Shown: positions 54,179-63,738, numbered from the stretch's first letter. The stretch is 64,000 bases of DNA from Streptomyces exfoliatus (GCF_000725545.1 NZ_JNZP01000010.1:186001-250000), one strand, 5' to 3'. Translations and numbers: made by a program. The notes: generated from the sequence alone by a model not told the origin.

Positions 54179-55303
54179 GTGCGCGAGAGTGCCGCCGAAC
54201 GACACGACCGACTGCTGGCCCTGGTCCGCGAGCGCGGCACCGCCCGCGTCGCCGAGCTGGCCGAACGGCTCGGGGTCTCCCCCGTCACCGCCCGCCGCGA
54301 CGTCGAGGTCCTGTCCGGCCGGGGCCTGATCGACCGGGTGCACGGCCAGGTCTCCTGGCCGCGCCGCCAGGGCGCAAGCGGCGGGCGGTCCGGCGAGGGC
54401 CTGGTCATCGGCCTGCTCGCCCCCTCCGCCACCTACTACTTCGCCGAGGTCATCCGGGGGGCGCACGAGGCCGCCGCCCGGGCGGGCGCCCGGCTGGTGC
54501 TCCGCGTCTCCGACTACCGGCCGGAGGAGGACAGGGCCCGCACCGAGGGGCTGCTCGCGGCGGGCGCCGAGGGCGTCCTCGTCGCGCCCGGCTGGCGGGG
54601 TCCCGAGGACCGGCTCGCGTACGGGGACTGGCTCGCCGAGCTTCCCGTACCGGCCGTGCTCCTGGAGCGCAGGGCCGAGCCCGGCAGCCCGCTGGACGGC
54701 CTGGACCGGGTGGCCTCGGACCACGGCCACGGCGTCCTGCTCGCCCTGCGCCACCTGCTCGACCTCGGTCACTCGACGCCGCTGCTCGTGGCGCGCCGGG
54801 ACTCCCCGACCGCGCTCGCGGTGCGTGCCGGCTACGCCGAGGCGCTCGGGACGCTGGGCCTCACGGAGCCGCGGCCCGTCATCGACTCCGTACCGGCGGA
54901 GGCGGACCCGGAGGGCTTCGAGCGGGCCGTGCGGGCGCTGCACGAGGCGGTCGGCTCGGGGCTCGCGAGCGCGGCCCTGGTCCACAACGACGTGGACGCG
55001 ATCGAGATCGTTCAGCGCCTGGCCGTGCTCGGCGTACGGGTGCCGCAGGACCTGGCCCTGATCGCGTACGACGACGAGGTCGCGGCGCTCGCCGACACCC
55101 CGCTGACGGCGGTCGCGCCACCGAAGCGGCAGGTGGGGCGGCACGCCACCGAGCTGCTGGTGGAGCGACTCTCCGAGAACGCAGCGGGTGCCGCGGCGGG
55201 TTCCGAGGACTCCGGCGAGGAGGCGGCGCGGCGCCATCTGGGCCTGCTGCCGAGGCTCCGGGTGCGGGACTCGTGCGGGGCACGCTCCACCTCCTCAATC
55301 TGA
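54179..55303 (+). CDS. Hybrid regulator: DeoR-type HTH with LacI-type sugar-binding domain
   Basis: The 374-residue protein has an N-terminal DeoR winged helix-turn-helix (RHDRLLALVRERGTARVAELAERLGVSPVTARRDVEVL) joined to a periplasmic-binding-protein-like domain (VIGLLAPSATYYFAEVIRGAHEAA ... IAYDDEVAALADTPLTAVAPPKRQVGRHA) as in LacI repressors. This mix is frequent in actinobacterial sugar regulators. The start is GTG 54179 behind GAGGGGG. It most likely represses itself, the DUF2264 gene and the ABC operon, and releases DNA on binding a sugar. Confidence 0.92.
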   Translation: MRESAAERHDRLLALVRERGTARVAELAERLGVSPVTARRDVEVLSGRGLIDRVHGQVSWPRRQGASGGRSGEGLVIGLLAPSATYYFAEVIRGAHEAAARAGARLVLRVSDYRPEEDRARTEGLLAAGAEGVLVAPGWRGPEDRLAYGDWLAELPVPAVLLERRAEPGSPLDGLDRVASDHGHGVLLALRHLLDLGHSTPLLVARRDSPTALAVRAGYAEALGTLGLTEPRPVIDSVPAEADPEGFERAVRALHEAVGSGLASAALVHNDVDAIEIVQRLAVLGVRVPQDLALIAYDDEVAALADTPLTAVAPPKRQVGRHATELLVERLSENAAGAAAGSEDSGEEAARRHLGLLPRLRVRDSCGARSTSSI

Positions 55304-55361
55304 TCATTTTTCGATCAATCAATCTTTCGCTCTTGACTTCGGTCATGAACGGTCACAGGAT
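55301..55361 (+). promoter_or_regulatory. Operator and promoter of the sugar ABC operon
   Basis: TGATCATT at 55301-55308 and TTCGATCAATC at 55310-55320 form an inverted pair of the same half-site seen at 54100-54131. Right after it come TTGACT (55333-55338), a 17-bp spacer and CAGGAT (55356-55361). This fits repression by the adjacent DeoR/LacI regulator. Confidence 0.8.
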
Positions 55362-55404
55362 CACGGCCACAACCTCCCAGCCGCCCGTCCCCAGGAGCCG
55401 TGCC

Positions 55405-56721
55405 GTGACCCGTAGTTGGAGCAGAACGTCCCGCGTCATAGCCGGCACCGCCACCGCCCTCGCCGTGCTCACGGCCTGCGGCGGCGGCGGTGACGACACC
55501 GCGAACAAGTCGAACGAGCCCGTGACCATCACCTTCTGGGGCTGGGCCAAGGGCTCCAAGGACGTCGTCGACGCCTTCAACGCCTCCCACACCGACATCC
55601 AGGTGAAGTTCGAGGAGATCCCCTCCGGCACCGCCGGCGGCTACGCCAAGATCTCCAACGCCGTGAAGGCCGGCAACGCCCCCGACCTCGTCTCCATCGA
55701 GTACTCCTCGCTCCCCGAGTTCGTCAGCTCCGGCGCCCTCCAGGACATCGGCGGCGAGTTCACCGAGGCCGACCGCGCCAAGCTGCTGCCGCAGACCGTC
55801 GAACTCACCACCCTCGGCGGCAAGACCTGGGCCGTCCCCTTCGACGCGGCCCCGCAGGCCTTCTTCTACCGCAAGGACCTCTTCGCGAAGTACAAGGTCG
55901 AGGTCCCCACCACCTGGGACGCGTTCAGGAAGGCCGCCGAGCAGGTCAAGAAGGCCGACGCCAAGGCCCGTATCGCCACCTTCTTCCCGGACGACCCGAC
56001 CACCTTCGAGGCCATGGCCTGGCAGGCCGGCGCCCAGTGGTTCAAGGCCGAGAACGACACCTGGAAGATCGACACCACCGACGCGGCCACCACCAAGGTC
56101 ACCGCCTACTGGCAGGGCCTCCTCGACGCCGGACTCGTCCACAAGAACGCCTCCTTCAGCCCCGAGTGGACCGGCTCCCTCAAGAACGGCACCACCATCG
56201 GCTACCTCGGCGCCTCCTGGGGCGCGGGCGTCCTCAAGGGCACCCTGCCCGAGCAGAACGGCAAGTGGGCCGTCGCCCCCATGCCCAGCTGGGACGGCAA
56301 GCCCGCCAGCGGCATGCTCGGCGGCACCTCCTTCGCCGTGACCAAGGACAGCAAGCGGAAGGCCGCAGCCGTCACCTTCGCCGAGTGGATGTCCACCACC
56401 GAGGACGGCGTCAAGGCCCGGATCGCCTCCGGCACCTCCTCCGCCTTCCCCGCAGCCGCCGCCCTCCGGCCCGTCGCCAAGAAGGCCTTCGACGCGAGCT
56501 ACTACGGCGGCCAGGACATCTACGCCCTCTTCGAGGCCTCCGGCGCCTCCATCAGCCCCAACTGGGCCTGGGGACCCACCACCGGCACCACCAACACCAC
56601 CATCAAGGACCACTTCGGCAAGATCGCCCAGGGCGGCCCCGGCATCGCCGACGCCGTCAAGGCCGGTCACGACGCCACCGTCGCCGAACTCACCAAGCGC
56701 GGCCTGAAGGTCGAGGGCTGA
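55405..56721 (+). CDS. Sugar ABC transporter substrate-binding lipoprotein
   Basis: The 438-residue protein has a signal peptide ending in the lipobox LTAC, then GGGGDD and the binding fold of family 1 solute-binding proteins (VTITFWGWAKGSKDVVDAFNASH; YRKDLFAKYKVEVPTTWDAF). It captures an oligosaccharide outside the cell and delivers it to the two permeases. GTG 55405 is chosen because AGGAG lies 7 bp upstream and the promoter -10 would fall inside the longer version that starts at ATG 55345. No ATPase gene is nearby, as is usual where a shared MsiK-type ATPase serves. Confidence 0.94.
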   Translation: MTRSWSRTSRVIAGTATALAVLTACGGGGDDTANKSNEPVTITFWGWAKGSKDVVDAFNASHTDIQVKFEEIPSGTAGGYAKISNAVKAGNAPDLVSIEYSSLPEFVSSGALQDIGGEFTEADRAKLLPQTVELTTLGGKTWAVPFDAAPQAFFYRKDLFAKYKVEVPTTWDAFRKAAEQVKKADAKARIATFFPDDPTTFEAMAWQAGAQWFKAENDTWKIDTTDAATTKVTAYWQGLLDAGLVHKNASFSPEWTGSLKNGTTIGYLGASWGAGVLKGTLPEQNGKWAVAPMPSWDGKPASGMLGGTSFAVTKDSKRKAAAVTFAEWMSTTEDGVKARIASGTSSAFPAAAALRPVAKKAFDASYYGGQDIYALFEASGASISPNWAWGPTTGTTNTTIKDHFGKIAQGGPGIADAVKAGHDATVAELTKRGLKVEG

Positions 56722-56725
56722 CCGC

Positions 56726-57643
56726 ATGAAGGCCCGCACCCGCGCCGCCACGATCCTGCTGACCCCCTTCTTCCTGCTCTTCACCGCGGTGATGGTGGTG
56801 CCGATCGGATACGCGGTCTGGCTCAGCCTCTTCACCGAGAAGCAGTCCGGACTGGGCTTCGGCGGCACCGAGACCGTCTTCACCGGCCTCGACAACTACA
56901 CCGCGGCGCTGGGTGACCGGGCCTTCCGCGAGGGCTTCGGCGTCCTGCTCGGATACTGCCTGTTCTACATCCCGCTGCTGCTCGCCGGAGCCCTCGGCCT
57001 CGCCCTCCTGCTCGACTCGGCACTCGCCCGCGCCCGCCGCTTCTTCCAGCTCGCGCTCTTCCTGCCGCACGCCGTCCCCGGCATCATCGCCGCCCTGATC
57101 TGGGTCTACCTCTACACGCCCCAACTCAGCCCGGTCGTCCAGGCCATGGAGGCCGGAGGCATCGGCTTCGACTTCTTCTCCCCCGAAGGCGCCCTGCCCT
57201 CCATCATCAACATCGCCCTGTGGGAATGGCTCGGCTACAACATGGTCATCTTCTACGCGGCCCTCCAGGCCATCGACCGCTCCGTCCTCGAAGCGGCCAC
57301 CGTCGACGGGGCCGGCGCCTGGCGCATCGCCTTCTCCGTCAAGATCCCGCTCGTCAAGGCCTCCCTCGCGATGGTCGGCCTCTTCACGGTCATCGGCTCC
57401 CTCCAGCTCTTCACCGAGCCGCTGATCCTCAACAAGGGCACCGGATCCGCCGTCACCTCCACCTGGACGCCGAACATGTACGCCTACACCGCGGCCTTCG
57501 ACCGCAACGACTACGGACTCGCCGCCGCCGCCTCCGTACTCCTCGCCCTGACGGCGGCGCTGCTCTCCTTCGCCGTCACCAGGCTGACCGGTCGCCGCAA
57601 GGCGGGCACGGCGGGCACGGCCCGAAGGGAGCGCACGGCATGA
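56726..57643 (+). CDS. Sugar ABC transporter permease (MalF-like)
   Basis: The 305-residue membrane protein has six predicted helices and the ATPase-contact EAA loop EAATVDGAGAWRIAFSVKIP. It follows the binding protein gene by 4 bp and its stop overlaps the second permease gene as ATGA. Together with that permease it forms the channel of a carbohydrate importer of the CUT1 type. Confidence 0.95.
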   Translation: MKARTRAATILLTPFFLLFTAVMVVPIGYAVWLSLFTEKQSGLGFGGTETVFTGLDNYTAALGDRAFREGFGVLLGYCLFYIPLLLAGALGLALLLDSALARARRFFQLALFLPHAVPGIIAALIWVYLYTPQLSPVVQAMEAGGIGFDFFSPEGALPSIINIALWEWLGYNMVIFYAALQAIDRSVLEAATVDGAGAWRIAFSVKIPLVKASLAMVGLFTVIGSLQLFTEPLILNKGTGSAVTSTWTPNMYAYTAAFDRNDYGLAAAASVLLALTAALLSFAVTRLTGRRKAGTAGTARRERTA

Positions 57644-58494
57644 GCGGCCCCCGCACCCCGAACCGATGGCTCTCCAAGACGGCCGTCAACGGCTCCCTCC
57701 TCCTCGCCGTCGTCTACATGCTCTTCCCACTCGTGTGGCTGCTCACCGCCGCCACCAAGGACGCCGGCGGCCTCCTCGCCGGAAACGCCTTCTCCTTCGA
57801 GGGCTTCGACCTGGGCGGCAACCTCACCCGGCTCGCCGAGTACAACGACGGCATCTACTTCCACTGGTACCTGAACAGCCTCCTCTACGCCGGAGTCGGC
57901 GCCCTCGCCTGCTCGTTCGTCAGCGTCGCCGCCGGGTACGCCTTCCACGTCTACGACTTCAAGGGCAAGGAGAAGCTCTTCGGCCTCGTCCTGCTCGGCG
58001 TGCTCGTCCCCACCACGGCGCTCGCCCTGCCGATGTACCTCCTGGCCAGCGAGGTCGGCGTCGTCAACACCTACTGGGCCGTCCTCATCCCCGTCCTCGT
58101 CAACCCCTTCGGCGTCTACCTGTCCCGGGTCTTCTGCGCCGGCTACATCCCCGACGAGGCCCTGGAGGCAGCCCGTATCGACGGAGCGGGCGAGCTGCGC
58201 GTCTTCTGGTCCATCGGTCTGCGCATGGTCATGCCCGGCTTCGTGACCGTCTTCCTCTTCCAGTTCACCGCCGTGTGGAACAACTTCTTCCTCCCCCTGG
58301 TGATGCTGTCGGACCAGAAGCTGTACCCGCTGAGCCTCGGGCTGTACGCGTGGAACAGCAACGCCCACGCCGAACCCGACTACTACCCCCTCGTCGTCAC
58401 CGGATCCCTGCTCGCCGTCGTCCCCCTCGTCGTCGCCTTCGTCTCCCTCCAGCGCCACTGGAAGGCCGGTCTGACGGCCGGCAGCGTCAAGTGA
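57640..58494 (+). CDS. Sugar ABC transporter permease (MalG-like)
   Basis: The 284-residue membrane protein is the second channel subunit, with the EAA loop EAARIDGAGELRVFWSIGLRMVMP and about six helices. ATG 57640 overlaps the first permease gene. The helical ends VWLLTAATKD and WNNFFLPLVML are typical of MalG-type permeases. It is followed 17 bp later by a 2-hydroxyacid dehydrogenase gene in the same operon. Confidence 0.95.
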   Translation: MSGPRTPNRWLSKTAVNGSLLLAVVYMLFPLVWLLTAATKDAGGLLAGNAFSFEGFDLGGNLTRLAEYNDGIYFHWYLNSLLYAGVGALACSFVSVAAGYAFHVYDFKGKEKLFGLVLLGVLVPTTALALPMYLLASEVGVVNTYWAVLIPVLVNPFGVYLSRVFCAGYIPDEALEAARIDGAGELRVFWSIGLRMVMPGFVTVFLFQFTAVWNNFFLPLVMLSDQKLYPLSLGLYAWNSNAHAEPDYYPLVVTGSLLAVVPLVVAFVSLQRHWKAGLTAGSVK

Positions 58495-58511
58495 GGAGCT
58501 CAGGTACAACG

Positions 58512-59534
58512 ATGCACCCGACCACTGACAACCGCCCGTCCCTCCTCCTCGCGATGGGCAGGGGCGTCCCCGAACGCCTCCTCACCGACACCCACCGCAC
58601 CCGCCTCACCCGGCTCGCGGAAACCGACCCGCACCTGGTGGCACACGACCTGACCGCCCCCGACGCGCGCGTCGCGGCGGCCCTCGCCGAGGCCGAGGTC
58701 CTCCTCACCTGCTGGGGAGCGACCCCCCTCACCACCGAGGTCCTCGACCGCGCGCCGCGCCTGCGGGCCGTCGTCCACGCCGCCGGCTCCGTCAAGCACC
58801 ACATCACCGACGCCTGCTGGGAACGCGGCCTCCGCGTCACCTCGGCCGCCGCCGCCAACGCGCTGCCCGTCGCCGAGTACACGCTCGCCGCGATCCTCTT
58901 CGCCGGGAAGCGGGTCCTCGGCTCGGCCCAGCGCTACGCCGAACTCCGCACCGGCCACGCCTGGCTCACCGAGTCCACGACGTGGGGCAACTACCGCCGC
59001 ACCGTCGGCATCGTCGGCGCCTCCCGCATCGGCCGCCGGGTCATCGACCTCCTGCGCCCCTTCGACCTCGACATCCTCCTGTACGACCCGTACGTCGACG
59101 TCCCGCCCCCCGGCGTGGAACTGGTGACCGACCTCGACGAACTGTGCGCCCGCAGCACGGTCGTCTCGGTCCACGCGCCGCAACTCCCGTCCACGTACCG
59201 CATGATCGGCGCGGCCCAGCTCGCCGCGATGCCGGACGGCGCGACCCTGATCAACACCGCCCGAGGCTCCCTGATCGACGAGGAGGCCCTGCTCCCCCAC
59301 CTCCTCGCCGGCCGCCTCCACGCCACCCTGGACGTCACGGACCCGGACCTGCCGCCCCCCGACTCCCCCCTCTACACCCTCCCGAACGTCCTGCTCACCC
59401 CGCACGTGGCCGGCTCCCTGGGCAACGAACTGCACCGGATGGCGGACCAGGCGCTCGAGGAGATCGCGCGGTACGCGCGCGGTGAGCCGTTCGCGGAGGA
59501 GGTCAGGGCGTCAGACCTCCAACGCTCGGCGTAG
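58512..59534 (+). CDS. D-isomer-specific 2-hydroxyacid dehydrogenase
   Basis: The 340-residue NAD-dependent enzyme has the Rossmann motif VGIVGASRIGRRV and the catalytic Arg in NTARGSLID, Glu in the following segment, and His in LTPHVAG. It oxidises or reduces a 2-hydroxy or 2-keto acid, here probably a sugar-acid breakdown product because it is last in the sugar uptake operon. ATG 58512 has GAGGAG upstream. Its last 24 bp overlap the end of the convergent STAND NTPase gene. Confidence 0.92.
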   Translation: MHPTTDNRPSLLLAMGRGVPERLLTDTHRTRLTRLAETDPHLVAHDLTAPDARVAAALAEAEVLLTCWGATPLTTEVLDRAPRLRAVVHAAGSVKHHITDACWERGLRVTSAAAANALPVAEYTLAAILFAGKRVLGSAQRYAELRTGHAWLTESTTWGNYRRTVGIVGASRIGRRVIDLLRPFDLDILLYDPYVDVPPPGVELVTDLDELCARSTVVSVHAPQLPSTYRMIGAAQLAAMPDGATLINTARGSLIDEEALLPHLLAGRLHATLDVTDPDLPPPDSPLYTLPNVLLTPHVAGSLGNELHRMADQALEEIARYARGEPFAEEVRASDLQRSA

Positions 59535-62500
59535 CCCCAGGCACAGGCGCTCGGCCTCGGCGAGGACGAGGGGGACGGTGCCGGGATCACTCCGCAGGAC
59601 GGCGGGCAGGACCTGGTCCCAGGGCCCGAGGTGCAGCGCGAGCGCGACGAACTCCCGGGCCGTGGCCGGGTCCGGGTGGGCGAGGGCCAGGCCGGCGTAG
59701 CCGTCGGCGCACCGGAGACCCAGCGCGTGCAGTCCCGCGAGGACCGAGGCCGCCCGCTCGAACTCCGCCGCCTCCACGAAGTGCCGGGCGACGGGGAGCA
59801 GGTCGGCCGGTGTGCTCCCCGGCAGCCCCCGGGCGTACTCGGTCGCCTCGTCATGGTCGCCGAGCAGCACGAGCGCGTGGCTGACATGGGACGCCTGGGT
59901 CGTCCGGTACAGAGCACTCCCCTCCGTCCGCACCCGCGCCACGAGCTGCACGGCCTCCTCGCGCCGGTCGAGGGCGAGGAGCGCGCGCACGAGGTCCGGC
60001 ACGACCTCCAGGCCGAAGCCCTGCCGCCGGTACTCCTGCGCGTCGGCCAGCCACCGTCCCGCCTCGTCCGTCCGGCCGTCCCTGGCCAGGCCCGCCGCCA
60101 TGGCGGCGTACAGTCGCCCCACCTCGAAGCGAGGCCGGGCCCGTACGAGAGGCTCGACGTACTCCCACGCTCCGGCCCTCACGAGACCGCGCACGGCCTG
60201 GTCGAAGAACGTGCCGCCCCTGCTCCTGTCCCGCTCGGCCATCCGTGCCACGGCCGCGTGTTCGCGCCGGGCGAGCCGGGCGTCGAGCACCACTCTCAGC
60301 CACCGGTCGCGTTCCCATTCCTCACGGCCCCGGGCCAGCTCCTCCGCGCGGTCCACCTGCCCGCTCGCCACCAGGGCGAGCACCGGGAACAGGCCATGGG
60401 CCGCGGCGGGGTGGCGCTCCACCTCCGCCAGGAGGCGTCGCACCGGCTCCCCCCAGCCGTCCACCGCGGTCAGGTCCTTCGCCACCGAGAGGACGGTACC
60501 GATCACGGTCCGGGGCCCGGGGGCGCGCAGGGCCGGTTCGATCGAGGTGAGCAGGGCGACCGCGGCCGGCCGGTCACCGGCGTCGAGCAGGGCGTCCGCC
60601 ACGCCGATCCCCGCCAGGGCACCCGTCCGGCCGCCGGTCACCAGGGTCATCGCCTCCGCCCGCAGGCCGGCACCGCACAGGGCCCTCGCGTACTCCCCGA
60701 TCACCTTGTCCCGCTGCACCCCCTCCAGGCGGGAAAGGAGCTTCCCGGCCCGGTCGAGGTGCCCGACGCGGACGCGGGCGCTCACGAGCCTCCGGCACAG
60801 GTCGACCGAGTAGGGGCGGCTGAGCGCGTCCAGCGCCTGCTCCGCCTCGTCCAGGAGCCCCGCCGCCAGCTGTGCGTCGGCGAGCGTGCGCAGGATGGAA
60901 TCACGCTCGTCCGGCGAGGCCTCGGCAGCGCTCCGCGCCCGGTCCCCCACACCGGCACTGGCCAGCTCGAACCCCCACGCCGCGTCGGCCGGCCTCCCGA
61001 ACAACCAGGAGGCCCACCGGTCGAGCCGATCGAACTCGCCCAGCGCTGCCAGCGCCCGTACGGTCTCGGAAAAACCCGCGCCCCAGCGCCGGGCATCGAA
61101 CGCCCGCAGCGCGTCGGCCCGAAGCCCGGCCCCCCGCTCCTCGTGCCCGGCCTCCCGCAGGGCACGAGAGGCGTCGAGGAAATAGGCGAGACCCAGCCCC
61201 GCGCCCTTCTCGGCAGCGTCCCGGACCATCCGCTCGGCCTCGTCCGCCCGGCCGGTCAGGAGCAGCGCCCTGATCACCCGGTCCACCACCCGCACCCGGA
61301 GCCCTTCCACCTCCTCGGCGTGTGCGAGAGCGAGGGCCCGCTCGTGGTGCCCGGCCGCGCAGAGCGCGTCGACGAGGGCCAGCAGGGGTCCGTGCCGGAA
61401 CCGCGAGTCGTCGACGGAGTGGACGATCCGCTCCGCCCGGGACAGAGCGCCCGCCGCGAAGAGCACGGGCACGAGAGCCTCGCTCATGGGGCCGTGCTCG
61501 AGCGGGTCCCCGTCGGTCAGGACGAGCTCTTCGGCCTCCGCGATCAGTTTCCCCGCCTGGCTTCGTTCACCGACGGCGAGGAGCCTCCCGGCCACCGCGC
61601 ACAAGCCCTCCACGGTGGTCAGCCGGTCCTCGCCGCGCACGATCGCGAGCGCCCGGTCCACCTGCCCCGCGGCTGCCCAGGCCGCCGCGAGGCCGACCGG
61701 CGCCCGGCCGCCCCGGCGGATCAGTTCCGCCCGCCGGAATCCGAGCCGCAGCATCGTCGCCACGAGCCCGGCCCCGTCCCCGCGTTCAAGGACGGCCTCC
61801 CCCGCCGCGCGGACCTCGCCCAACGGCCCTCCGACCCCGCCCGTCTCCTCGAGCAACCGATCGTGCCGGGCCTCGTCGAGGGCGCAGGCGAGCATCCGGT
61901 CCAGGTCGCCGGCCGCCCGGAGCACCGGGAAGTAGCCGTGCAGGAGGTACGCGGGGGTGGTGGCCGGCCAGCCCCGGTCCCGCCAGGTCCCGGCCCAGCC
62001 GTGCAGCACCTCGCGGCACCGGGTCAGCTCCCGCTCGCCCAGCATCTCCCGTGCGCCGGCCGCCAGTTCCTCGTGCGCGAGCAGGTACGCCTCGCCCCGT
62101 GCCGCGAACGTCCGCCCCGGGCCCGTACGGAGCAGGTCCCTCACCCGGTAGGGGACGGCTCCGGTCAGCTCGGCCAGGTCGTCGGCCGTCAGACCGCCAC
62201 CAGCCGCCGTGAGGAGCGCAAGAAGGTCGTACGGGAGGCCCTCCGCCTCCAGGAGTCGCTTCAGCTCGCGTTCCGCCTCCGCCCTGATCACGCGGGCCCT
62301 CGGCGACGGGGACAGGATCCGTACGGCCGCCGGGTCCCGTAGCGGGTGGTCCTCCGGGACGTCGACCGGGAGCGGCGGGTTCAGGCGCCCGGAGACGATG
62401 ACGGGCAGGTCGTACGGGAGGAGGGACGCGATCGAGTGGGCGTCCGGGCCCGTCGTCACGCCCCGGTCCTCGTCGAGACCGTCGATCAGGAGGACGAGGC

Positions 62501-62993
62501 GCTCGCCGCGCGCCGCGCAGGCCTCGGCGGCGGAGGCGTACAGACGCAGCAGGTGGGCCTCGCGGGTCGCCGCCGTGAGGAGCACGGGCAGGCCCTCGCC
62601 CGCCAGCTCCGCGAGCTGTTCCAGAACGACGTCCACGTACGCGACGACGTCGTTCTGGGCGCCGAGCCGGGCCGTGACGAAGAAGGGGACGATCCGCACC
62701 CCCGGTGGCGGGTTGAGGGCGAACCAGGACAGCAGGGCCGTCTTGCCGGCCCACGCCTCGGCACGCCACCAGATGTACGAGGGGCCGGAGTCAGCGAGAC
62801 AGAAGGCGGCGAGTTCCGCCAACTCGCGCTCGCGGCCGACGAGTTCGTCGGGGCGGATCCGATGGACCTGCGCGTGGTATCCGGAGCGGACCGCCGCCGG
62901 TTCCGGTACGCCGATCCGGTTGTTGTCGCCGATCACGACGTTGCCCGCTGTGTCCGCGACCGTGACCGACCGCTCTCCCCCTGCCCACTCCAT
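59511..62993 (-). CDS. STAND-type NTPase with N-terminal amyloid-like motif and helical repeats
   Basis: The 1160-residue protein has the short GNVVIGDNNRIG motif (residues 18-28) before the NTPase, a Walker A-like WAGKT (81-85) and Walker B LVLLIDGLDED (166-176), and a winged-helix-like region near residue 230. From about residue 400 to the end it is built of TPR-like helical repeats. This is the layout of STAND signalling ATPases that oligomerise on sensing a ligand. No effector domain is fused. The start is ATG 62993; TAGGTT just upstream suggests a leaderless transcript. It is divergent from the ester-cyclase-like gene 46 bp away. Confidence 0.82.
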   Translation of the reverse strand: MEWAGGERSVTVADTAGNVVIGDNNRIGVPEPAAVRSGYHAQVHRIRPDELVGRERELAELAAFCLADSGPSYIWWRAEAWAGKTALLSWFALNPPPGVRIVPFFVTARLGAQNDVVAYVDVVLEQLAELAGEGLPVLLTAATREAHLLRLYASAAEACAARGERLVLLIDGLDEDRGVTTGPDAHSIASLLPYDLPVIVSGRLNPPLPVDVPEDHPLRDPAAVRILSPSPRARVIRAEAERELKRLLEAEGLPYDLLALLTAAGGGLTADDLAELTGAVPYRVRDLLRTGPGRTFAARGEAYLLAHEELAAGAREMLGERELTRCREVLHGWAGTWRDRGWPATTPAYLLHGYFPVLRAAGDLDRMLACALDEARHDRLLEETGGVGGPLGEVRAAGEAVLERGDGAGLVATMLRLGFRRAELIRRGGRAPVGLAAAWAAAGQVDRALAIVRGEDRLTTVEGLCAVAGRLLAVGERSQAGKLIAEAEELVLTDGDPLEHGPMSEALVPVLFAAGALSRAERIVHSVDDSRFRHGPLLALVDALCAAGHHERALALAHAEEVEGLRVRVVDRVIRALLLTGRADEAERMVRDAAEKGAGLGLAYFLDASRALREAGHEERGAGLRADALRAFDARRWGAGFSETVRALAALGEFDRLDRWASWLFGRPADAAWGFELASAGVGDRARSAAEASPDERDSILRTLADAQLAAGLLDEAEQALDALSRPYSVDLCRRLVSARVRVGHLDRAGKLLSRLEGVQRDKVIGEYARALCGAGLRAEAMTLVTGGRTGALAGIGVADALLDAGDRPAAVALLTSIEPALRAPGPRTVIGTVLSVAKDLTAVDGWGEPVRRLLAEVERHPAAAHGLFPVLALVASGQVDRAEELARGREEWERDRWLRVVLDARLARREHAAVARMAERDRSRGGTFFDQAVRGLVRAGAWEYVEPLVRARPRFEVGRLYAAMAAGLARDGRTDEAGRWLADAQEYRRQGFGLEVVPDLVRALLALDRREEAVQLVARVRTEGSALYRTTQASHVSHALVLLGDHDEATEYARGLPGSTPADLLPVARHFVEAAEFERAASVLAGLHALGLRCADGYAGLALAHPDPATAREFVALALHLGPWDQVLPAVLRSDPGTVPLVLAEAERLCLGLRRALEV

Positions 62994-63039
62994 CCGCCCA
63001 ACCTAGACTGGAAGGGTCCTACCTGGGTCGGGAGGCGCC

Positions 63040-63738
63040 ATGAGCTTCGTACAAATCATCGACTGCAAGACCAGTCGGGTCGACGACCTGAACCGCCTCA
63101 TGGATCAGTGGGTCGAGCAGACCAAGGGCAAGCGGACCGCAACCCACAGCATCGTAGGCAAGGACCGGTCGGACGCCTCCCACGTCGTGGAGATCGTCGA
63201 GTTCCCCTCGTACGACGTGGCGATGCGGAACTCGCAGCTCCCCGAGACCGACCGCATCTTCCGGGAGATGGTCGCGCTCTGTGACGAGATGCCGACCTTC
63301 ACCGACCTGGACGTGGTGCGCGACGAGGCGCTGTACAAGAGCAACGCCCGGCGGCTCCTGGAGATGTTCGTCGGCGAGCCGGAGCTCGCGCTGCTCGACG
63401 AGGTGCTGGCCGAGGGCTACCACGACCACGACCCGACCAACGAGCAGGACGTCATCGGCATGGACGCCGTCCGCCGCGAGGTCCGGATGTGGCGGGGCGG
63501 CTTCGACTTCACCTTCACCGTCGACGACCAGATCGCCGAGGGCGACCGGGTCTGCACCCGCTGGACCTTCAACGGATCCCACAACGGCGACTTCATGGGG
63601 CTCCAGCCCACCGGCATGGAGGTGACCATGACGGGGACGGTGATCCACCGCTTCCGGGACGACGGGAAGATCGTGGAGGGGTGGTGGCAGTACGACCTGC
63701 TCGGTCTCATGGGGCAGCTCGGGGCCGTGGAGGCGTAG
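63040..63738 (+). CDS. Ester-cyclase-like protein (SnoaL/NTF2 fold with N-terminal ferredoxin-like domain)
   Basis: The 232-residue protein has an N-terminal half like antibiotic-biosynthesis monooxygenase (ABM) domains (MSFVQIIDCKTSRVDDL) and a C-terminal SnoaL-type NTF2 domain (ELALLDEVLAEGYHDHDP ... VCTRWTFNGSHNGDFMGLQPTGMEV ... DGKIVEGWWQYD). SnoaL proteins act as cyclases or small-molecule-binding enzymes; the substrate is unknown. ATG 63040 has GGGAGGCGCC upstream. It is divergent from the STAND NTPase gene, so the two could be co-regulated. Confidence 0.85.
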   Translation: MSFVQIIDCKTSRVDDLNRLMDQWVEQTKGKRTATHSIVGKDRSDASHVVEIVEFPSYDVAMRNSQLPETDRIFREMVALCDEMPTFTDLDVVRDEALYKSNARRLLEMFVGEPELALLDEVLAEGYHDHDPTNEQDVIGMDAVRREVRMWRGGFDFTFTVDDQIAEGDRVCTRWTFNGSHNGDFMGLQPTGMEVTMTGTVIHRFRDDGKIVEGWWQYDLLGLMGQLGAVEA

